DNA of 64,000 nucleotides from Myxococcota bacterium (lineage in GTDB: Bacteria; Myxococcota_A; UBA9160; UBA4427): contig JASMLK010000055.1 of NCBI GenBank assembly GCA_030748735.1, positions 56,778 to 120,777 of the forward strand. The letters run 5' to 3'. The translations under genes and the position numbers were made by a program. The number at the start of each line of letters is the position of its first letter. Within the stretch, counting starts at the first letter, position 1. The notes under the pieces were generated by a model. The model did no database searches. It saw only the letters and a program-made list of their open reading frames with translations, and was not told the origin of the DNA. Shown in pieces: positions 8,925-18,535 of the stretch.

Positions 8925-8955
8925 CCCGGATGATTCATGAAGCCCGTAGCGAGAA
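8921..8955 (+). repeat. Solitary arm of dispersed CTAGCCCGGAT repeat, copy 1
   Basis: The arm begins CTAGCCCGGATGATTCATGA and continues into CCGTAGCGAGA. It matches the left arm of the foldback element at 18536 with few differences. It supplies the TAG stop codon of the upstream small gene. No opposite arm is seen before the convergent gene at 9138. The 213-base gap 8925-9137 otherwise shows nothing I can assign. Confidence 0.75.
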
Positions 8956-9137
8956 GCCCGAAAGTGCTGACAGTTCGCGGACCTCGGACCGCAGGCTCCC
9001 GCTGAACTGGAACGACGACAGGCTACCGATCGGGACGATGTTCACGGCCGCCTACGGGAACGAAGCACTCCTCTGCAGCCTCGCAGCCCAGCTCGAAGCA
9101 GCACGGCGAGCGGTACGGCCAGCGCCCACTGGCCCGC

Positions 9138-11870
9138 CTACAAACCCCTCGGTTGCCATTGGCCGTCGCCGTCTGCGTCGACGAAGATCGGGTTGCTGAA
9201 GGCCAGCGGCCTGAAACCTTCGAGCACGACTGAGTAGGGGCCCTCGGGCTCTCCTTCGACTTCGACGATCAGGTGGTCATCGGCCGAAAACTCGAGATCG
9301 AACTCGACCGGAGCGAATGTGTTGCCCGTGTCGCGCGATAGCGCTGCCACCAGGGTCTTGCCATTGCGTCGATGAATTCGGACCGTCGAGACGGGCACCC
9401 ATGACGCGGCACGGACACGCACCACGAGTTTTCCGCGCCGGCCCGAGAAGAGTTCTCCGACAGAGGCCTCTCCCAGCGAAACGTCGACCAGTGGGCCCGT
9501 CGTTCCAAAGACCTCACCGCCGCGTGCCGCAGTCATGAACGCGTCGGTGTCGAAGGCGCTCGGGCGATCGTTCGCCACACGGACGTAGTTGCGTGGTACG
9601 CCTACGACCCAACCCAGGCGATGCGAGTCGCTGTTCGCCATGCCTGTCGGTCGATATCCCTGATCGAGAAGCGCAAGCCAGTCCGTGAAGACGAGGCGGT
9701 AGGGCTCCATCCACTTGCCGTTCAGCACTTCGATGGCGTCGAAATCGATGTCTCGAAGTCCGCTTCGTGGATCGACCTCGAGCAAGGCGCTGTTCGGTTC
9801 CGTTTCGATCGGGAGCGCCGGATCGAAAGCGCGACCCATAGTGGAAAGGTGCTCGAAGAACGCACCTCCCGGATCGTCAGCGCCGGGATCGCGCGGATGG
9901 TTGAGCTGGACCATTCGCTCCCCCGGAATGCTGCGCGCCTGGTGGATGATCTCGCGCAGCCGTTTTCCTTCGCCGGCGATCGCGCCGTTGCGGGTGCGTG
10001 CGGGTTGATACGGAAGTGGGTAGACGTTGACATGACCCGTCGTATAGGGGGCGACCCGTCCCCGCGATACCGTCGTCACCTCCAGCCCAGACAGGCTCAC
10101 CAGGTCTTCCTGGAGTCCCAGCTCGACGATGAGTTCGTCGAAGCGGCGGACGACATCGTGTTCCGTTGCGACCAGAACCTCGCAGCCTTCAGCTGCGAAG
10201 GTTCGCAAGCGAGTGCTCTCGGGCAGCGTTGAGTCGAAGCTGCCCGCTGCGTGGACGTGGAAGTCAGCGGAAATCCAGCCTGGAGTTTCGAGTTCGCGCA
10301 GCGGAGGTGCGATCACGAGTTCCGCCGTCTGACCGGCGCGCGCGTCGATCTCGGCTTGCGTGAGCGAATATTCCAACCCGCGCGTCGCGAGCACGCGGTA
10401 GCGCCCCGGAGCGATGTCGACATGGCGAGGGTCACTGTCGATTCCTGCAAGGTGAACGTCACGGGTCTCGACGCTCGTGGGCACTACCACGCCGTCTATC
10501 GTGAGTCCGGTGAGATCGCTTCCGAAGACCGGGTCGGCGGTTTCGCCAATCCCTTGGAATACCAGTCGCATCGGAACCCCTCGTGGGAGCTGGACCCGCG
10601 CTATGTCACCGAGGTCAATCTCACCGAGGTCGATTTCAGGGTGCCCGGAGGTGCCTTCTGCGATCGTTTCTTCGACCCGAAAGGAAAGGCTGTCCGAACG
10701 ATTCCCCGGCGCGAGTGTGCGTAGCGTGTAGTCGCCGGGGGGCAGCATGAAGTCGAAGCGGCCGTCGCGGTTCGGCCGCGCGAAGGTGAGAGGGCCGGCG
10801 TCGGTACCGGACGCGCGATCGATGTGCAGGCGCGCACCAGGGTCAGTGACGCGTCCGTGCACCCTTGTCGTGGGCGCGCGACCCGGCGCATTGAAGATGC
10901 TGTCCGAAAGACTTGCGACGTCGGCATGCGGGGAGAGTCGGATTTCGCGTTCGATGAGCAGGCTCTCGCCCCGCGGCAGGTTCATCAGGGTTCCCTGTGC
11001 GGCCTGAAGCAGCCCGACTTCGTCGCTGTCGAACCACAGAGGCTCGCTCAATACCGCCGTCAGGGTGACCGACTCCATCCCCAGGCTGTAGTGACCAAGG
11101 CGTGCTGGAGGGGCGCCCTTGCGGGTGCTTTCTGCGCGCACGACTCGATACAGGTACGAGACCGGGGGCGCCTGAAGCTCGCTGCCCACGATCACGATGC
11201 CCTCCGACCGGCGAAGTGCGCGGACGATCTCGAGATAGGAACTCTTTTCGAGAGAAACGTGTTCGAACCCCTCGCTCGGCCCCGAGCGGTTGATCACGAA
11301 GTTGCGAAGCGCGCTCTTGGTGTTGTGGAGCAATTCGGCGAACGCGAAGAAGCGCCTCGGGTCGCCTTGTTCGCGTGTCAGCTTCGAGCGCACGACGATG
11401 CGCTCGGGGTCCAGCTCGTCGAGTACGAACTGCGTTGTGTGGCGGATTCCCTTGTCGAATGCTTCGGTGACGATCCTCGCTTCGCGTTCATCCACCTCCG
11501 CTCGTATCTCGCGGACGGGGAGAATCTCACTACGCGACAGGTTGAACAGAGGCTCGAGGCCGAGGAATTGGTCGTCATCGCGGCCGCAATGCCCGAGGTC
11601 GACCAGTGTGCCCCCGGTTTCGATCAGCTGCCCCTCGCTCTTCGTTCCCAGCACGGATGCGCAGACGACACCATTGCCGAGCACCCAGTCGCCCAGGCCC
11701 GCAATGGCGTCGCTTCCCTGGATGATTCGACGCGCGGGCGTTTCGCTCGTGATTTCCTCGGCGAAGAGATCCGCGTGCGACGGCGAATTGGCGATGAGTG
11801 ACAGCGCAGACATGACGGCGAGGCCGATCCGCAACTCGCGCGTCGAATCTCGTCGCGAATCATGCTTCAT
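9138..11870 (-). CDS. Exported PHP-domain metallohydrolase, CehA/McbA family
   Basis: A 910-residue exported protein. I chose the ATG at 11870 because it puts a signal peptide at the N-terminus (Arg-rich start, LRIGLAVMSALSLIANS, then Ala cleavage region); the open frame extends 33 codons further without one. A long beta-rich N-terminal half carries a carboxypeptidase-regulatory-like stretch (FDFMLPPGDYTLRTLAPG). The PHP domain begins near residue 530: DFHVHAAGS (HxH), LVATEHD, 'LSGLEVTT', 'QLNHPRDP' and NSDSHRLG provide the expected metal ligands. CehA (carbaryl hydrolase) and McbA belong to this family, but most members are uncharacterised. The C-terminus 'DADGDGQW' resembles a short Ca-binding loop. 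It stands alone, divergent from the methyltransferase at 11951. Confidence 0.88.
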   Translation of the reverse strand: MKHDSRRDSTRELRIGLAVMSALSLIANSPSHADLFAEEITSETPARRIIQGSDAIAGLGDWVLGNGVVCASVLGTKSEGQLIETGGTLVDLGHCGRDDDQFLGLEPLFNLSRSEILPVREIRAEVDEREARIVTEAFDKGIRHTTQFVLDELDPERIVVRSKLTREQGDPRRFFAFAELLHNTKSALRNFVINRSGPSEGFEHVSLEKSSYLEIVRALRRSEGIVIVGSELQAPPVSYLYRVVRAESTRKGAPPARLGHYSLGMESVTLTAVLSEPLWFDSDEVGLLQAAQGTLMNLPRGESLLIEREIRLSPHADVASLSDSIFNAPGRAPTTRVHGRVTDPGARLHIDRASGTDAGPLTFARPNRDGRFDFMLPPGDYTLRTLAPGNRSDSLSFRVEETIAEGTSGHPEIDLGEIDLGDIARVQLPRGVPMRLVFQGIGETADPVFGSDLTGLTIDGVVVPTSVETRDVHLAGIDSDPRHVDIAPGRYRVLATRGLEYSLTQAEIDARAGQTAELVIAPPLRELETPGWISADFHVHAAGSFDSTLPESTRLRTFAAEGCEVLVATEHDVVRRFDELIVELGLQEDLVSLSGLEVTTVSRGRVAPYTTGHVNVYPLPYQPARTRNGAIAGEGKRLREIIHQARSIPGERMVQLNHPRDPGADDPGGAFFEHLSTMGRAFDPALPIETEPNSALLEVDPRSGLRDIDFDAIEVLNGKWMEPYRLVFTDWLALLDQGYRPTGMANSDSHRLGWVVGVPRNYVRVANDRPSAFDTDAFMTAARGGEVFGTTGPLVDVSLGEASVGELFSGRRGKLVVRVRAASWVPVSTVRIHRRNGKTLVAALSRDTGNTFAPVEFDLEFSADDHLIVEVEGEPEGPYSVVLEGFRPLAFSNPIFVDADGDGQWQPRGL

Positions 11871-11950
11871 TGTGGCTGCCGCGCGGGCATCGCGCCGCAG
11901 GGTGACTACTGAAAAGGGGCGCTGCCCCTCGAAAAAGCGACGGTTGCGCG

Positions 11951-12481
11951 ATGGCACTACGCAAGACACTCAGGCAAGCGATTCGACCCAGTACGACGCG
12001 AAGCACCGTGGCCTTGTGGGCGAAGTCCGCGCTCAACGCAGTGCTCTTCTTCATGGTCTTCATGGTCGTGTTGCCCCGGTTGGCGCACTACCTCGTCCCG
12101 CTGCGATTGCCCATTCCCATGGTTGTCCGAACCTGGCTCGCTGGGGCACTTGCGGTCGTGGGGGTTTCTGGCTGGGTCGCGTGCCTCGATACATTCAGCC
12201 GGGGGGGACGAGGGACACCGCTTGCGGCGGATGCTCCGAATCGTCTCGTTACGACCGGTCTGTTTGGTTGGGTCCGAAACCCGATCATGCTGGCGGAACT
12301 CGCTGTCATCTTCGCCGAAGTGCTGCACTTCGCGAGTTGGGGGTTGCTGATCTACGCCGTCGCGATGACGGTCGTGGCGCAGTGGTTGGTGGTCCACGTC
12401 GAAGAGCCCGAGCTACGAGCGCGCTTCGGCGAAAGCTATACCGACTATTGCCGAAAGGTGCCGCGATGGATTCCCCGGTGA
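11951..12481 (+). CDS. Isoprenylcysteine carboxyl methyltransferase-family membrane protein
   Basis: A 176-residue integral membrane protein with about four hydrophobic segments (LNAVLFFMVFMVVLPRL, WLAGALAVVGVSGWVA, MLAELAVIFAEVLHFA, LLIYAVAMTVVAQWL). The C-terminal signature is VTTGLFGWVRNPIML followed by 'EEPELRARFGESYTDYCRKVPRWIP', which is the SAM- and substrate-binding end of the ICMT/PEMT-like superfamily. Bacterial members methylate lipids or small molecules and often lack assigned substrates. It is monocistronic, divergent from the PHP hydrolase with only 80 bases between starts. It is followed by 206 bases (12482-12687) with no supported gene. Confidence 0.85.
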   Translation: MALRKTLRQAIRPSTTRSTVALWAKSALNAVLFFMVFMVVLPRLAHYLVPLRLPIPMVVRTWLAGALAVVGVSGWVACLDTFSRGGRGTPLAADAPNRLVTTGLFGWVRNPIMLAELAVIFAEVLHFASWGLLIYAVAMTVVAQWLVVHVEEPELRARFGESYTDYCRKVPRWIPR

Positions 12482-12687
12482 GCACCTGACATGCTTTCCG
12501 CCCTTCCCGACCCGACGAAGCGACTTCCCCCACCAGGGGTCGATTCAAAGGGCTTGTCTGGGCCAATCGTCAAGGCCGCAAGTGCCTCGGCGGAGGCGTG
12601 GCCAGCCGAGAACCCCATGCTGATCCGTTGTCAGAACGCGGGAAGAGCCACAGCCGTAGCGGGGACGCTGTTTCCCTGCGCGCTTCG

Positions 12688-13182
12688 TCAGCACCGCTGC
12701 CCCTCGACACCGTGGCATGTCGCACCGACCGCCGACGAAGAGAGTATGGTGATGTCGGGGCGGGCCTCACTCAAGCCGTCGTAACTGAGACCGAGCCTGT
12801 CGAGCACACCCGGACGCATGTTCTGCCGCGGCGCATAGGAGAAACAAGCTGCGTTTTCGCGCACTTCGCCGCTAAAGCGCTGTTCGGTCGAGAAATCGCT
12901 CTGTGCCGGGCTGTGGTGCGACATCGGATGTGGCCCGTCGGCGAGCCAGGGATTGCGAGGCGGTGAGGCGAACACCTGATTCGCTGGCGCTCTATACGCG
13001 CGCGTTTCCGGAACTGGCACCCGCGCGAGCGAGATCTCCATCTCGCTGGGCGTGGCGAGGAAGGCCAGCGTCAGCGCGCCGAGCGCGACGAGAGCAAGCA
13101 GCGTGATGACGGCAGCGCGGAATATTGGCGCGCAATAGCACCTTTGCCCCGCGCCAATGGAGCGCGCGGGGCCTCTTCGCAA
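12688..13182 (-). pseudogene. Probable N-terminal remnant of a membrane-anchored protein
   Basis: A 164-codon frame with an N-terminal membrane anchor (AAVITLLALVALGALTLAFLA) followed by a periplasmic stretch NPWLADGPHPMSHHSPAQSD. That kind of Asn-Pro/His-rich segment precedes a large beta-propeller-like domain in some proteins I recall, but I cannot name the family with certainty. The frame ends soon after without a folded domain, and the following bases look like decayed coding sequence. I therefore call it a truncated gene, though a genuine short secreted protein is possible. It lies 45 bases upstream of the far end of the urease operon, in the same direction. Confidence 0.4.
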
Positions 13183-13227
13183 TCTCCTGTCTCCCCGAAG
13201 TCTCGATCGGGCTGACTCCCGATCGCT

Positions 13228-13848
13228 TCACTCGACCACGCCCTCGACGAGAATGAACCGAACGATCGCTTCGACTCCCACGCCGTCGCGCAGGTTCGTG
13301 AACACGAACGGCCGGTCTCCGCGCATCTTTTCTGCGTCGCGTTCCATGATTTCCAACGAGGCCCCGACGTGCGGAGCCAGGTCTATCTTGTTGATCACCA
13401 GCAGATCGGACTTGCAGATACCGGGGCCTCCCTTTCTGGGGATCTTCTCGCCCTCCGCCACGTCGATCACGTAGATCGTGAGATCCGCCAGATCCGGACT
13501 GAAAGTCGCCGCCAGGTTGTCACCCCCGCTTTCCACGAGCACGATGTCGAGCTCCGGAAACCGCGCAACCAGATCGTCGATCGCCTGCAGGTTCATCGAC
13601 GCGTCCTCTCGAATGGCGGTATGTGGACAGCCACCCGTCTCGACTCCGACGATGCGCTCGGCCGGCAACGCGGTGCTGCGGATCAGGAACTCGGCGTCTT
13701 CCCGGGTATAGATGTCGTTGGTCACGGCGGCCAGCTGCCAATCGTTTCGAAGTTGCTTGCAAAGGGCCTCCATCAGCGCGGTCTTGCCGGAGCCGACCGG
13801 TCCGCCGATCCCCACACGCAGCACGGGACGACTCGATTCGGATGTCAT
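13228..13848 (-). CDS. ureG: Urease accessory GTPase UreG
   Basis: GTPase that powers nickel delivery to apo-urease together with UreD and UreF. The start at 13848 gives 206 residues, the normal size; the open frame extends further upstream without homology. The P-loop [13 protein letters not shown], the '[12 protein letters not shown]' segment, the metal-binding [10 protein letters not shown] (Cys-Pro-His) and '[12 protein letters not shown]' are all present. It is the last gene of the ureDABCEFG operon, 84 bases after ureF. The gap could hold a weak ribosome-binding site but shows no terminator. Confidence 0.97.
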   Translation of the reverse strand: MTSESSRPVLRVGIGGPVGSGKTALMEALCKQLRNDWQLAAVTNDIYTREDAEFLIRSTALPAERIVGVETGGCPHTAIREDASMNLQAIDDLVARFPELDIVLVESGGDNLAATFSPDLADLTIYVIDVAEGEKIPRKGGPGICKSDLLVINKIDLAPHVGASLEIMERDAEKMRGDRPFVFTNLRDGVGVEAIVRFILVEGVVE

Positions 13849-13932
13849 CGTAGAAGGTTCCAAGTCGCTTCCTCTCGGTTTGACCGACTCGCTCCGGCCT
13901 TGCTTGTTCGGGATCCGCCCATCCCCACCCAC

Positions 13933-14619
13933 CTACGAGCGGAAAAGTCGCGAATACTGCGTCTCGTGTTGACTCGACAGCACGGCGACCATCGGGAGGG
14001 TGCCCCCGATCTCGTCGTCCTCGAGCGCGATGGAGGCGTCGCAGATCTCGGGGATCCGATCGGCGAACGCGAGCAGCAGACGTTGACCCGCCACCTGTCC
14101 AAGGGGAATGAGCTTCACGCCGGCAACGATCTGGTTTTCGATCGAAGACCAGGCATAAGCCGAAAGCGCTTCACGCACCGGAAGCTTCCAAGCCCGGATC
14201 GCGTGGGCCGTGGCTCGTGCAAACGGCCAGGCTGCCCACTCGCCGGGGGCACGATGCGACGTCGATGCACCGCCCAGCGCGCCCAACAGCTCCATCAGCG
14301 CGCGCCCGCGTTGCAGGTCATCTTCTCGCAGCTCGCGTGTCTCGCGCATCGCGACGAGCCTCGCGGCGAGTTCGAACTCGCGCTCGTGCTGGCCACGCGC
14401 CACGGCATCGACCAGGCGCCACAGCATCGGCAGGTCGACGCGGCCCAGACTGAATTCGAGCTGCTCCGACGTCCAATGCCCCAGGCTCGCTTCATCGGTG
14501 ACGACCTGTGACTCCACCGCAGCTTCGAGGCCTTGCGAATAGGCGAAGGCGCCGATGGGCAGCGTCGGACTGCTCAGCTGGAGCAGGCGAAGGAAAGAAG
14601 ACGGCGTTGGCGACGTCAC
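13933..14619 (-). CDS. ureF: Urease accessory protein UreF
   Basis: Adapter of the UreD-UreF-UreG nickel-insertion complex, with a role like a GTPase-activating protein. I set the start at the GTG at 14619, which overlaps the ureE stop (GTGA) and yields 228 residues, the family norm. Recognisable parts are 'LQLSSPTLPIGAFAYSQGLE' at the N-terminus, 'ELREDDLQRGRAL' in the middle and 'VAGVKLIPLGQVAGQRLLL' near the end. The all-helical composition fits UreF. The open frame extends upstream only as antisense-like sequence over ureE. Confidence 0.95.
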   Translation of the reverse strand: MTSPTPSSFLRLLQLSSPTLPIGAFAYSQGLEAAVESQVVTDEASLGHWTSEQLEFSLGRVDLPMLWRLVDAVARGQHEREFELAARLVAMRETRELREDDLQRGRALMELLGALGGASTSHRAPGEWAAWPFARATAHAIRAWKLPVREALSAYAWSSIENQIVAGVKLIPLGQVAGQRLLLAFADRIPEICDASIALEDDEIGGTLPMVAVLSSQHETQYSRLFRS

Positions 14620-15161
14620 CGGACGGCCTCCGGCGCATCCGGCGCCTCGCTCTCCTGCCGCGGACCCGCTGACGCCGTCGGAGCCGAGCCGCCGCCCTGC
14701 CGGTGATCCGCCGCATGACCGTGATCGTGATACGCCCCCCGCTCGGGGGAAAACGGAGCGGAAACCGCCTCGACCGAGAGGCCGAGTCGGCGGACCATCT
14801 CGTCGAGCACGTGGTCGGGTTCGTATTGCACCCATCCGGGACCGACCTCGAGCGCGACGTGCCGGTTGCCCAGGTGGTAGCAGGCCCGCGCGAGCAGGTG
14901 CGTATCGGAGGTTCTCGCCTGCGACAGTTCTTCTGGAGCCGCTCGTACGAGCACGCGAAAACCCTCGCCGCTGCAGACATGGTCGCCGATCTCCAAGCGG
15001 GTCCTCGGCGGCAGAACGAGCCTGGCCTCGCCGCCCAGATCGAGACGCAGGCGCTGTCGCGATCGCTGACGTTTCGCGTAGGGCAACGTCACCGAATCGT
15101 CTGCAGCAATCGCGATCTCGTCGCGCGGGATCTTCAACGTAAGTTCGAGTACTGCGCTCAT
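14616..15161 (-). CDS. ureE: Urease accessory nickel metallochaperone UreE
   Basis: Nickel-binding metallochaperone that hands nickel to UreG. It has 181 residues from the ATG at 15161. The N-terminal peptide-binding domain (IPRDEIAIAADDSVTLPYAKR) is followed by 'AYHLGNRHVALE'-like sequence (CYHLGNRHVALEV), which carries the conserved dimer-interface His. The C-terminal tail 'AYHDHGHAADHRQ' is moderately His-rich and may bind extra nickel. It starts 10 bases after the ureC stop, and its own stop overlaps the GTG of ureF. All genes around it are urease genes. Confidence 0.94.
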   Translation of the reverse strand: MSAVLELTLKIPRDEIAIAADDSVTLPYAKRQRSRQRLRLDLGGEARLVLPPRTRLEIGDHVCSGEGFRVLVRAAPEELSQARTSDTHLLARACYHLGNRHVALEVGPGWVQYEPDHVLDEMVRRLGLSVEAVSAPFSPERGAYHDHGHAADHRQGGGSAPTASAGPRQESEAPDAPEAVR

Positions 15162-15171
15162 CTTCCCCGCC

Positions 15172-16875
15172 CTAGAACAAGTGGTAGCGCTGAGCCATCG
15201 GAAGAACCTCCGCGGGCTCGCAGGTGAGCAGTTCGCCGTCGGCACGCACCTCGTACGTCTGTGGATTCACCTCGACGGTGGGCGTGTACGCGTTGTGGAC
15301 CATGTCTTCCTTCCGTACGCCTCGGGTCCCCGAGACTTCACCGATCAGGCTCCGGAGCCCGAGTTCTTCCGCGACGCCGGCCTGCCGCCCGGCACTCGAG
15401 AGGAACGTCATGCACGTGGCGTTCGTGGCCGCGCCGTACGCGCCGAACATGGGACGGTAGTACGCAGGTTGCGGTGTCGGAATGGAGGCGTTCGGGTCTC
15501 CCATGACCGAAGCGACGATCATGCCTCCTTTGACGACGAGGCTGGGCTTGACGCCGAAGAAGGCCGGCTTCCAGAGCACGAGGTCAGCCAACCGCCCGAC
15601 CTCCAGCGAGCCGACCTCGTGAGCGATGCCGTGGGTGAGCGCTGGGTTGATGGTGTACTTCGCGACGTAACGCTTGACCCGGGCGTTGTCGTTCGTCTGC
15701 GGGTCTCCTTCCAGCGGGCCCCGTTGCACCTTCATCTTGTGTGCGGTCTGCCAGGTGCGGAGGATCACCTCCCCCACGCGGCCCATGGCCTGCGAGTCGG
15801 AGGCGATCATCGAAAAGGCGCCCAGATCGTGAAAGATGTCTTCCGCTGCGATCGTCTCGCGCCGGATCCTCGACTCGGCGAAGGCCACGTCTTCGGGAAT
15901 CGCCGGCGACAGGTGGTGGCATACCATCAACATGTCAAGGTGCTCGTCGATGGTGTTGATCGTGTAGGGGCGAGTGGGGTTCGTACTCGACGGCAGTACG
16001 TTGCTCTCGCCGCACACCTCGATGATGTCCGGCGCGTGACCGCCACCTGCGCCTTCCGTGTGGTAGGTGTGGATCGCTCTCCCACCGATCGCGGAGACCG
16101 TATCTTCGACGTACCCCGACTCGTTCAGGGTGTCGGTATGGATGGCCACCTGAACGTCGAACCGCTCCGCCACCGACAGGCAGTTGTCGATGGCGGCGGG
16201 CGTCGTGCCCCAATCTTCGTGGAGCTTGAGGCCGATGGCGCCTGCCGTGATCTGCTCTTCGAGCGGCGTGGGCTGGCTCGCGTTCCCCTTCCCCAGGAAC
16301 CCGATGTTGACCGGCAACGCTTCGGCGGCCTGCAGCATGCGGTGGAGATTCCATGCGCCAGGCGTGCAGGTCGTCGCGTTCGTGCCCGTCGCGGGGCCGG
16401 TGCCGCCACCCAACATCGTAGTGATCCCCGACATGAGCGCGTCTTCCGCCTGCTGAGGGCAGATGAAGTGGATGTGAGCATCGATTCCGCCCGCCGTGAC
16501 GATCTGACCTTCTGCGGCGATCACCTCCGTGCCCGGGCCGACCACGATATCGACGCCGGGCTGGATGTCGGGATTGCCCGCCTTGCCGATGGCCGCGATG
16601 CGGCCGTCCTTGACCCCGATATCGGCCTTCACAATGCCCCAGTGGTCGATGATCAGCGCGTTCGTCAGCACGAGATCGACGGAACCTTCGCGCCCTCGCT
16701 GGCTCTGGCCCATCCCGTCTCGGATGACCTTGCCGCCTCCGAAAGTGACTTCCTCTCCGTAGGTGGTGAGGTCGCGCTCGACCTCGACGATCAACTCCGT
16801 GTCCGCCAACCGAACACGATCCCCCGTGGTGGGGCCGTAGAGTGACGCGTAGGCGCTCCGCGGAATCGACGTCAT
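15172..16875 (-). CDS. ureC: Urease alpha subunit UreC (catalytic)
   Basis: Catalytic subunit of nickel urease (urea to ammonia and carbamate). At 567 residues it is the normal length. Visible active-site parts are '[11 protein letters not shown]' (His-x-His nickel ligands), the Lys of GLKLHEDWG that becomes carbamylated to bridge the nickels, '[11 protein letters not shown]', '[15 protein letters not shown]' and the flap MVCHHLSP with the conserved Cys-His. Every motif looks intact, so an active enzyme is expected. It overlaps ureB by four bases (ATGA). Ammonia supply from urea or pH control is the likely role. Confidence 0.98.
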   Translation of the reverse strand: MTSIPRSAYASLYGPTTGDRVRLADTELIVEVERDLTTYGEEVTFGGGKVIRDGMGQSQRGREGSVDLVLTNALIIDHWGIVKADIGVKDGRIAAIGKAGNPDIQPGVDIVVGPGTEVIAAEGQIVTAGGIDAHIHFICPQQAEDALMSGITTMLGGGTGPATGTNATTCTPGAWNLHRMLQAAEALPVNIGFLGKGNASQPTPLEEQITAGAIGLKLHEDWGTTPAAIDNCLSVAERFDVQVAIHTDTLNESGYVEDTVSAIGGRAIHTYHTEGAGGGHAPDIIEVCGESNVLPSSTNPTRPYTINTIDEHLDMLMVCHHLSPAIPEDVAFAESRIRRETIAAEDIFHDLGAFSMIASDSQAMGRVGEVILRTWQTAHKMKVQRGPLEGDPQTNDNARVKRYVAKYTINPALTHGIAHEVGSLEVGRLADLVLWKPAFFGVKPSLVVKGGMIVASVMGDPNASIPTPQPAYYRPMFGAYGAATNATCMTFLSSAGRQAGVAEELGLRSLIGEVSGTRGVRKEDMVHNAYTPTVEVNPQTYEVRADGELLTCEPAEVLPMAQRYHLF

Positions 16876-17189
16876 TGCTCGTTCTCCAGGGGGCCCATCA
16901 CTTCACCGCGGAATCCGTACACGCTGCGTTCGCCCGCGAGCGCGACGAGTTCCACCGTGCGCGACTGCCCGGGTTCGAAGCGAAGCGCCGTCCCCGCCGG
17001 AATGTTCAAGCGGAAGCCGCGCGCCTTGTCGCGGTCGAACACGAGCGCGGGATTCGCTTCGAAGAAGTGATAGTGGGAGCCAACCTGGATCGGTCGATCT
17101 CCATGGCTCTCGACCTGAAGGCTGATGGTCTCGCGCCCGGCGTTCAGCTCGATCTCACCGTCCGCTGGCAGTATCTCACCCACTCTCAT
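16872..17189 (-). CDS. ureB: Urease beta subunit UreB
   Basis: Structural subunit of the (alpha-beta-gamma)3 urease. It has 105 residues, the usual length for a separately encoded beta subunit. It begins [18 protein letters not shown] and contains '[21 protein letters not shown]' and '[17 protein letters not shown]', both diagnostic. A clear AGGAGAAG ribosome-binding site precedes it. The start codon is separated from ureA by 51 bases that hold three 9-base tandem repeats, unlike the rest of the tightly packed operon. The stop overlaps the ureC start. Confidence 0.97.
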   Translation of the reverse strand: MRVGEILPADGEIELNAGRETISLQVESHGDRPIQVGSHYHFFEANPALVFDRDKARGFRLNIPAGTALRFEPGQSRTVELVALAGERSVYGFRGEVMGPLENEQ

Positions 17190-17201
17190 GTTGCTTCTCC
17201 T

Positions 17202-17228
17202 ATGACGCCAATGACGCCAATGACGCCG
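17202..17228. repeat. Three tandem 9-bp repeats in the ureA-ureB gap
   Basis: ATGACGCCA at 17202-17210 and 17211-17219, then ATGACGCCG at 17220-17228. It lies in the 51-base gap just upstream of the ureB ribosome-binding site. On the coding strand it reads as repeated GGCGTCAT and may simply be replication slippage. Confidence 0.8.
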
Positions 17229-17240
17229 ATGTCCCGCCTC

Positions 17241-17543
17241 TCAGCGAACCGGGTCGTGCACGGTGACGAGCTTCGTTCCGTCTGGGAAAGTGGCTTCGAC
17301 CTGGACTTCGTCGAGGAGTTCGGCCACGCCGTCCATCACCTCGTTCGCCGTCAGAATCTGGCAGCCCTCTTCCATCAGTTGCGCGACGGTCTTGCCGTCT
17401 CGCGCGCCCTCGACGATCGCGGCACTGATGAGCGCGACGGACTCCGGATAGTTGAGCTTCAAGCCCCTATCCCTGCGTCGTTCGGCAACGAGTGCGGCTG
17501 TGAACAGCAGAAGCTTGTCCTTTTCCCGGGGAGTCAGATCCAC
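17241..17543 (-). CDS. ureA: Urease gamma subunit UreA
   Basis: Smallest structural urease subunit, 100 residues, exactly the family size. The N-terminal '[23 protein letters not shown]' and the sequence [15 protein letters not shown] are signature segments; '[28 protein letters not shown]' closes the protein. It starts with GTG at 17543 behind GAGGAG, 7 bases upstream. It is the first structural gene after ureD, 65 bases downstream of it. Confidence 0.97.
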   Translation of the reverse strand: MDLTPREKDKLLLFTAALVAERRRDRGLKLNYPESVALISAAIVEGARDGKTVAQLMEEGCQILTANEVMDGVAELLDEVQVEATFPDGTKLVTVHDPVR

Positions 17544-17608
17544 CTAACTACTCCTCATCGTCTTGCCGCCCAAGCCACGGGGCAGAGCGGTTGTCATTGT
17601 CCTGGCCT

Positions 17609-18517
17609 TCATGTGTGCCATATGCGGGGGGGCGAGGCATCTCGACCGACCGTGAGCGGCCGGATTCGATGCCAGACCGCCTTCCATTGCTCGAGCAGCG
17701 GCTCACACCGGTGGGCGATGCCACGGACGACCAACACGTCGTCGATCAACGATGCCCCGACCCGGACCGTGTCCGAGTTCGACAGGCACGACCGGGCGCG
17801 CTCGAGGGCCCGCGCGTCTGCCCCCGTGGCCAGGAACGTCGCCGAGGCCGCGGCATCGCCCAGGCCCGGGATGCGACCCGCCTCGACCCGGAAGCAGTCG
17901 AGCAGCAGGGGGTGCCCGTCGCGATGGAGATCGAGCCGCACGTCGAGCGAACCCCGGCCGAAATCTTCTCCCAGCGCGGGCCGGCCGAAGCCCTGGATGT
18001 CCCAGCCGATGAACACTGCGTCCTTCTCGAGTTCGACCTTCGTCATCACCCTCGCGCGTGCGCCGCGCATGAAGAGGGTCTCCATCGGCAGCCATTCGAG
18101 CGTACTCCCCGCACACACCCGAGCGACCTGCTGCAGACACGCCGCTTCGTCCCGCGCGTAGTAGAAGCGCGTCGCACCGGGCGAGGTGAGCAGGGCATGA
18201 GCCCGCTCGGCCACGGTGAGTCGGATTCGCAAATCGTCGCCACCGACGATGCCCGCTGGAGGGTGAAGGAGATAGACGTGGCTGACCGTCGCGCCTTCTG
18301 GATAGAACGCGCGTTGCACCCTCAATGGACCACGGTGACGCTTCCGCGTGAGACGGGTCTTCCCGGCTCTCGCCTCGAATGCGAGCTCGAGTTCGGCCTG
18401 CCAGCCGCGCGCGCGGCCAGCGCGGGCCCAGGCGGGAAGAGAGGCCGAAACCGGGCGGCGATCCGACGGGCGCGCAGGCGCTGTCGACGGTTCGGCCGCC
18501 GGGGATGGCTCGAGCAT
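17609..18517 (-). CDS. ureD: Urease accessory protein UreD (UreH)
   Basis: Scaffold that binds apo-urease and recruits UreF/UreG for nickel insertion. It has 302 residues. Typical segments are 'GPLRVQRAFYPEG', 'HVYLLHPPAGIVGGDDLRI', 'LTSPGATRFYYA', 'LEWLPMETLFM' and 'GWDIQGFGRPALGE'. The Pro/Ala-rich first ~35 residues are an unremarkable extension. A strong AGGAGAGG site lies 7 bases before the ATG. The foldback element starts at 18536, directly behind this ribosome-binding site, so the native promoter of the operon has been displaced, or the element now supplies it. Confidence 0.95.
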   Translation of the reverse strand: MLEPSPAAEPSTAPARPSDRRPVSASLPAWARAGRARGWQAELELAFEARAGKTRLTRKRHRGPLRVQRAFYPEGATVSHVYLLHPPAGIVGGDDLRIRLTVAERAHALLTSPGATRFYYARDEAACLQQVARVCAGSTLEWLPMETLFMRGARARVMTKVELEKDAVFIGWDIQGFGRPALGEDFGRGSLDVRLDLHRDGHPLLLDCFRVEAGRIPGLGDAAASATFLATGADARALERARSCLSNSDTVRVGASLIDDVLVVRGIAHRCEPLLEQWKAVWHRIRPLTVGRDASPPRIWHT

Positions 18518-18535
18518 GTCGCGTCCTCTCCTCGG

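Noticed and set aside
15181..16845. 554-codon plus-strand frame over ureC
   Set aside because: It is antisense to a fully conserved urease alpha subunit and its translation shows no domain.
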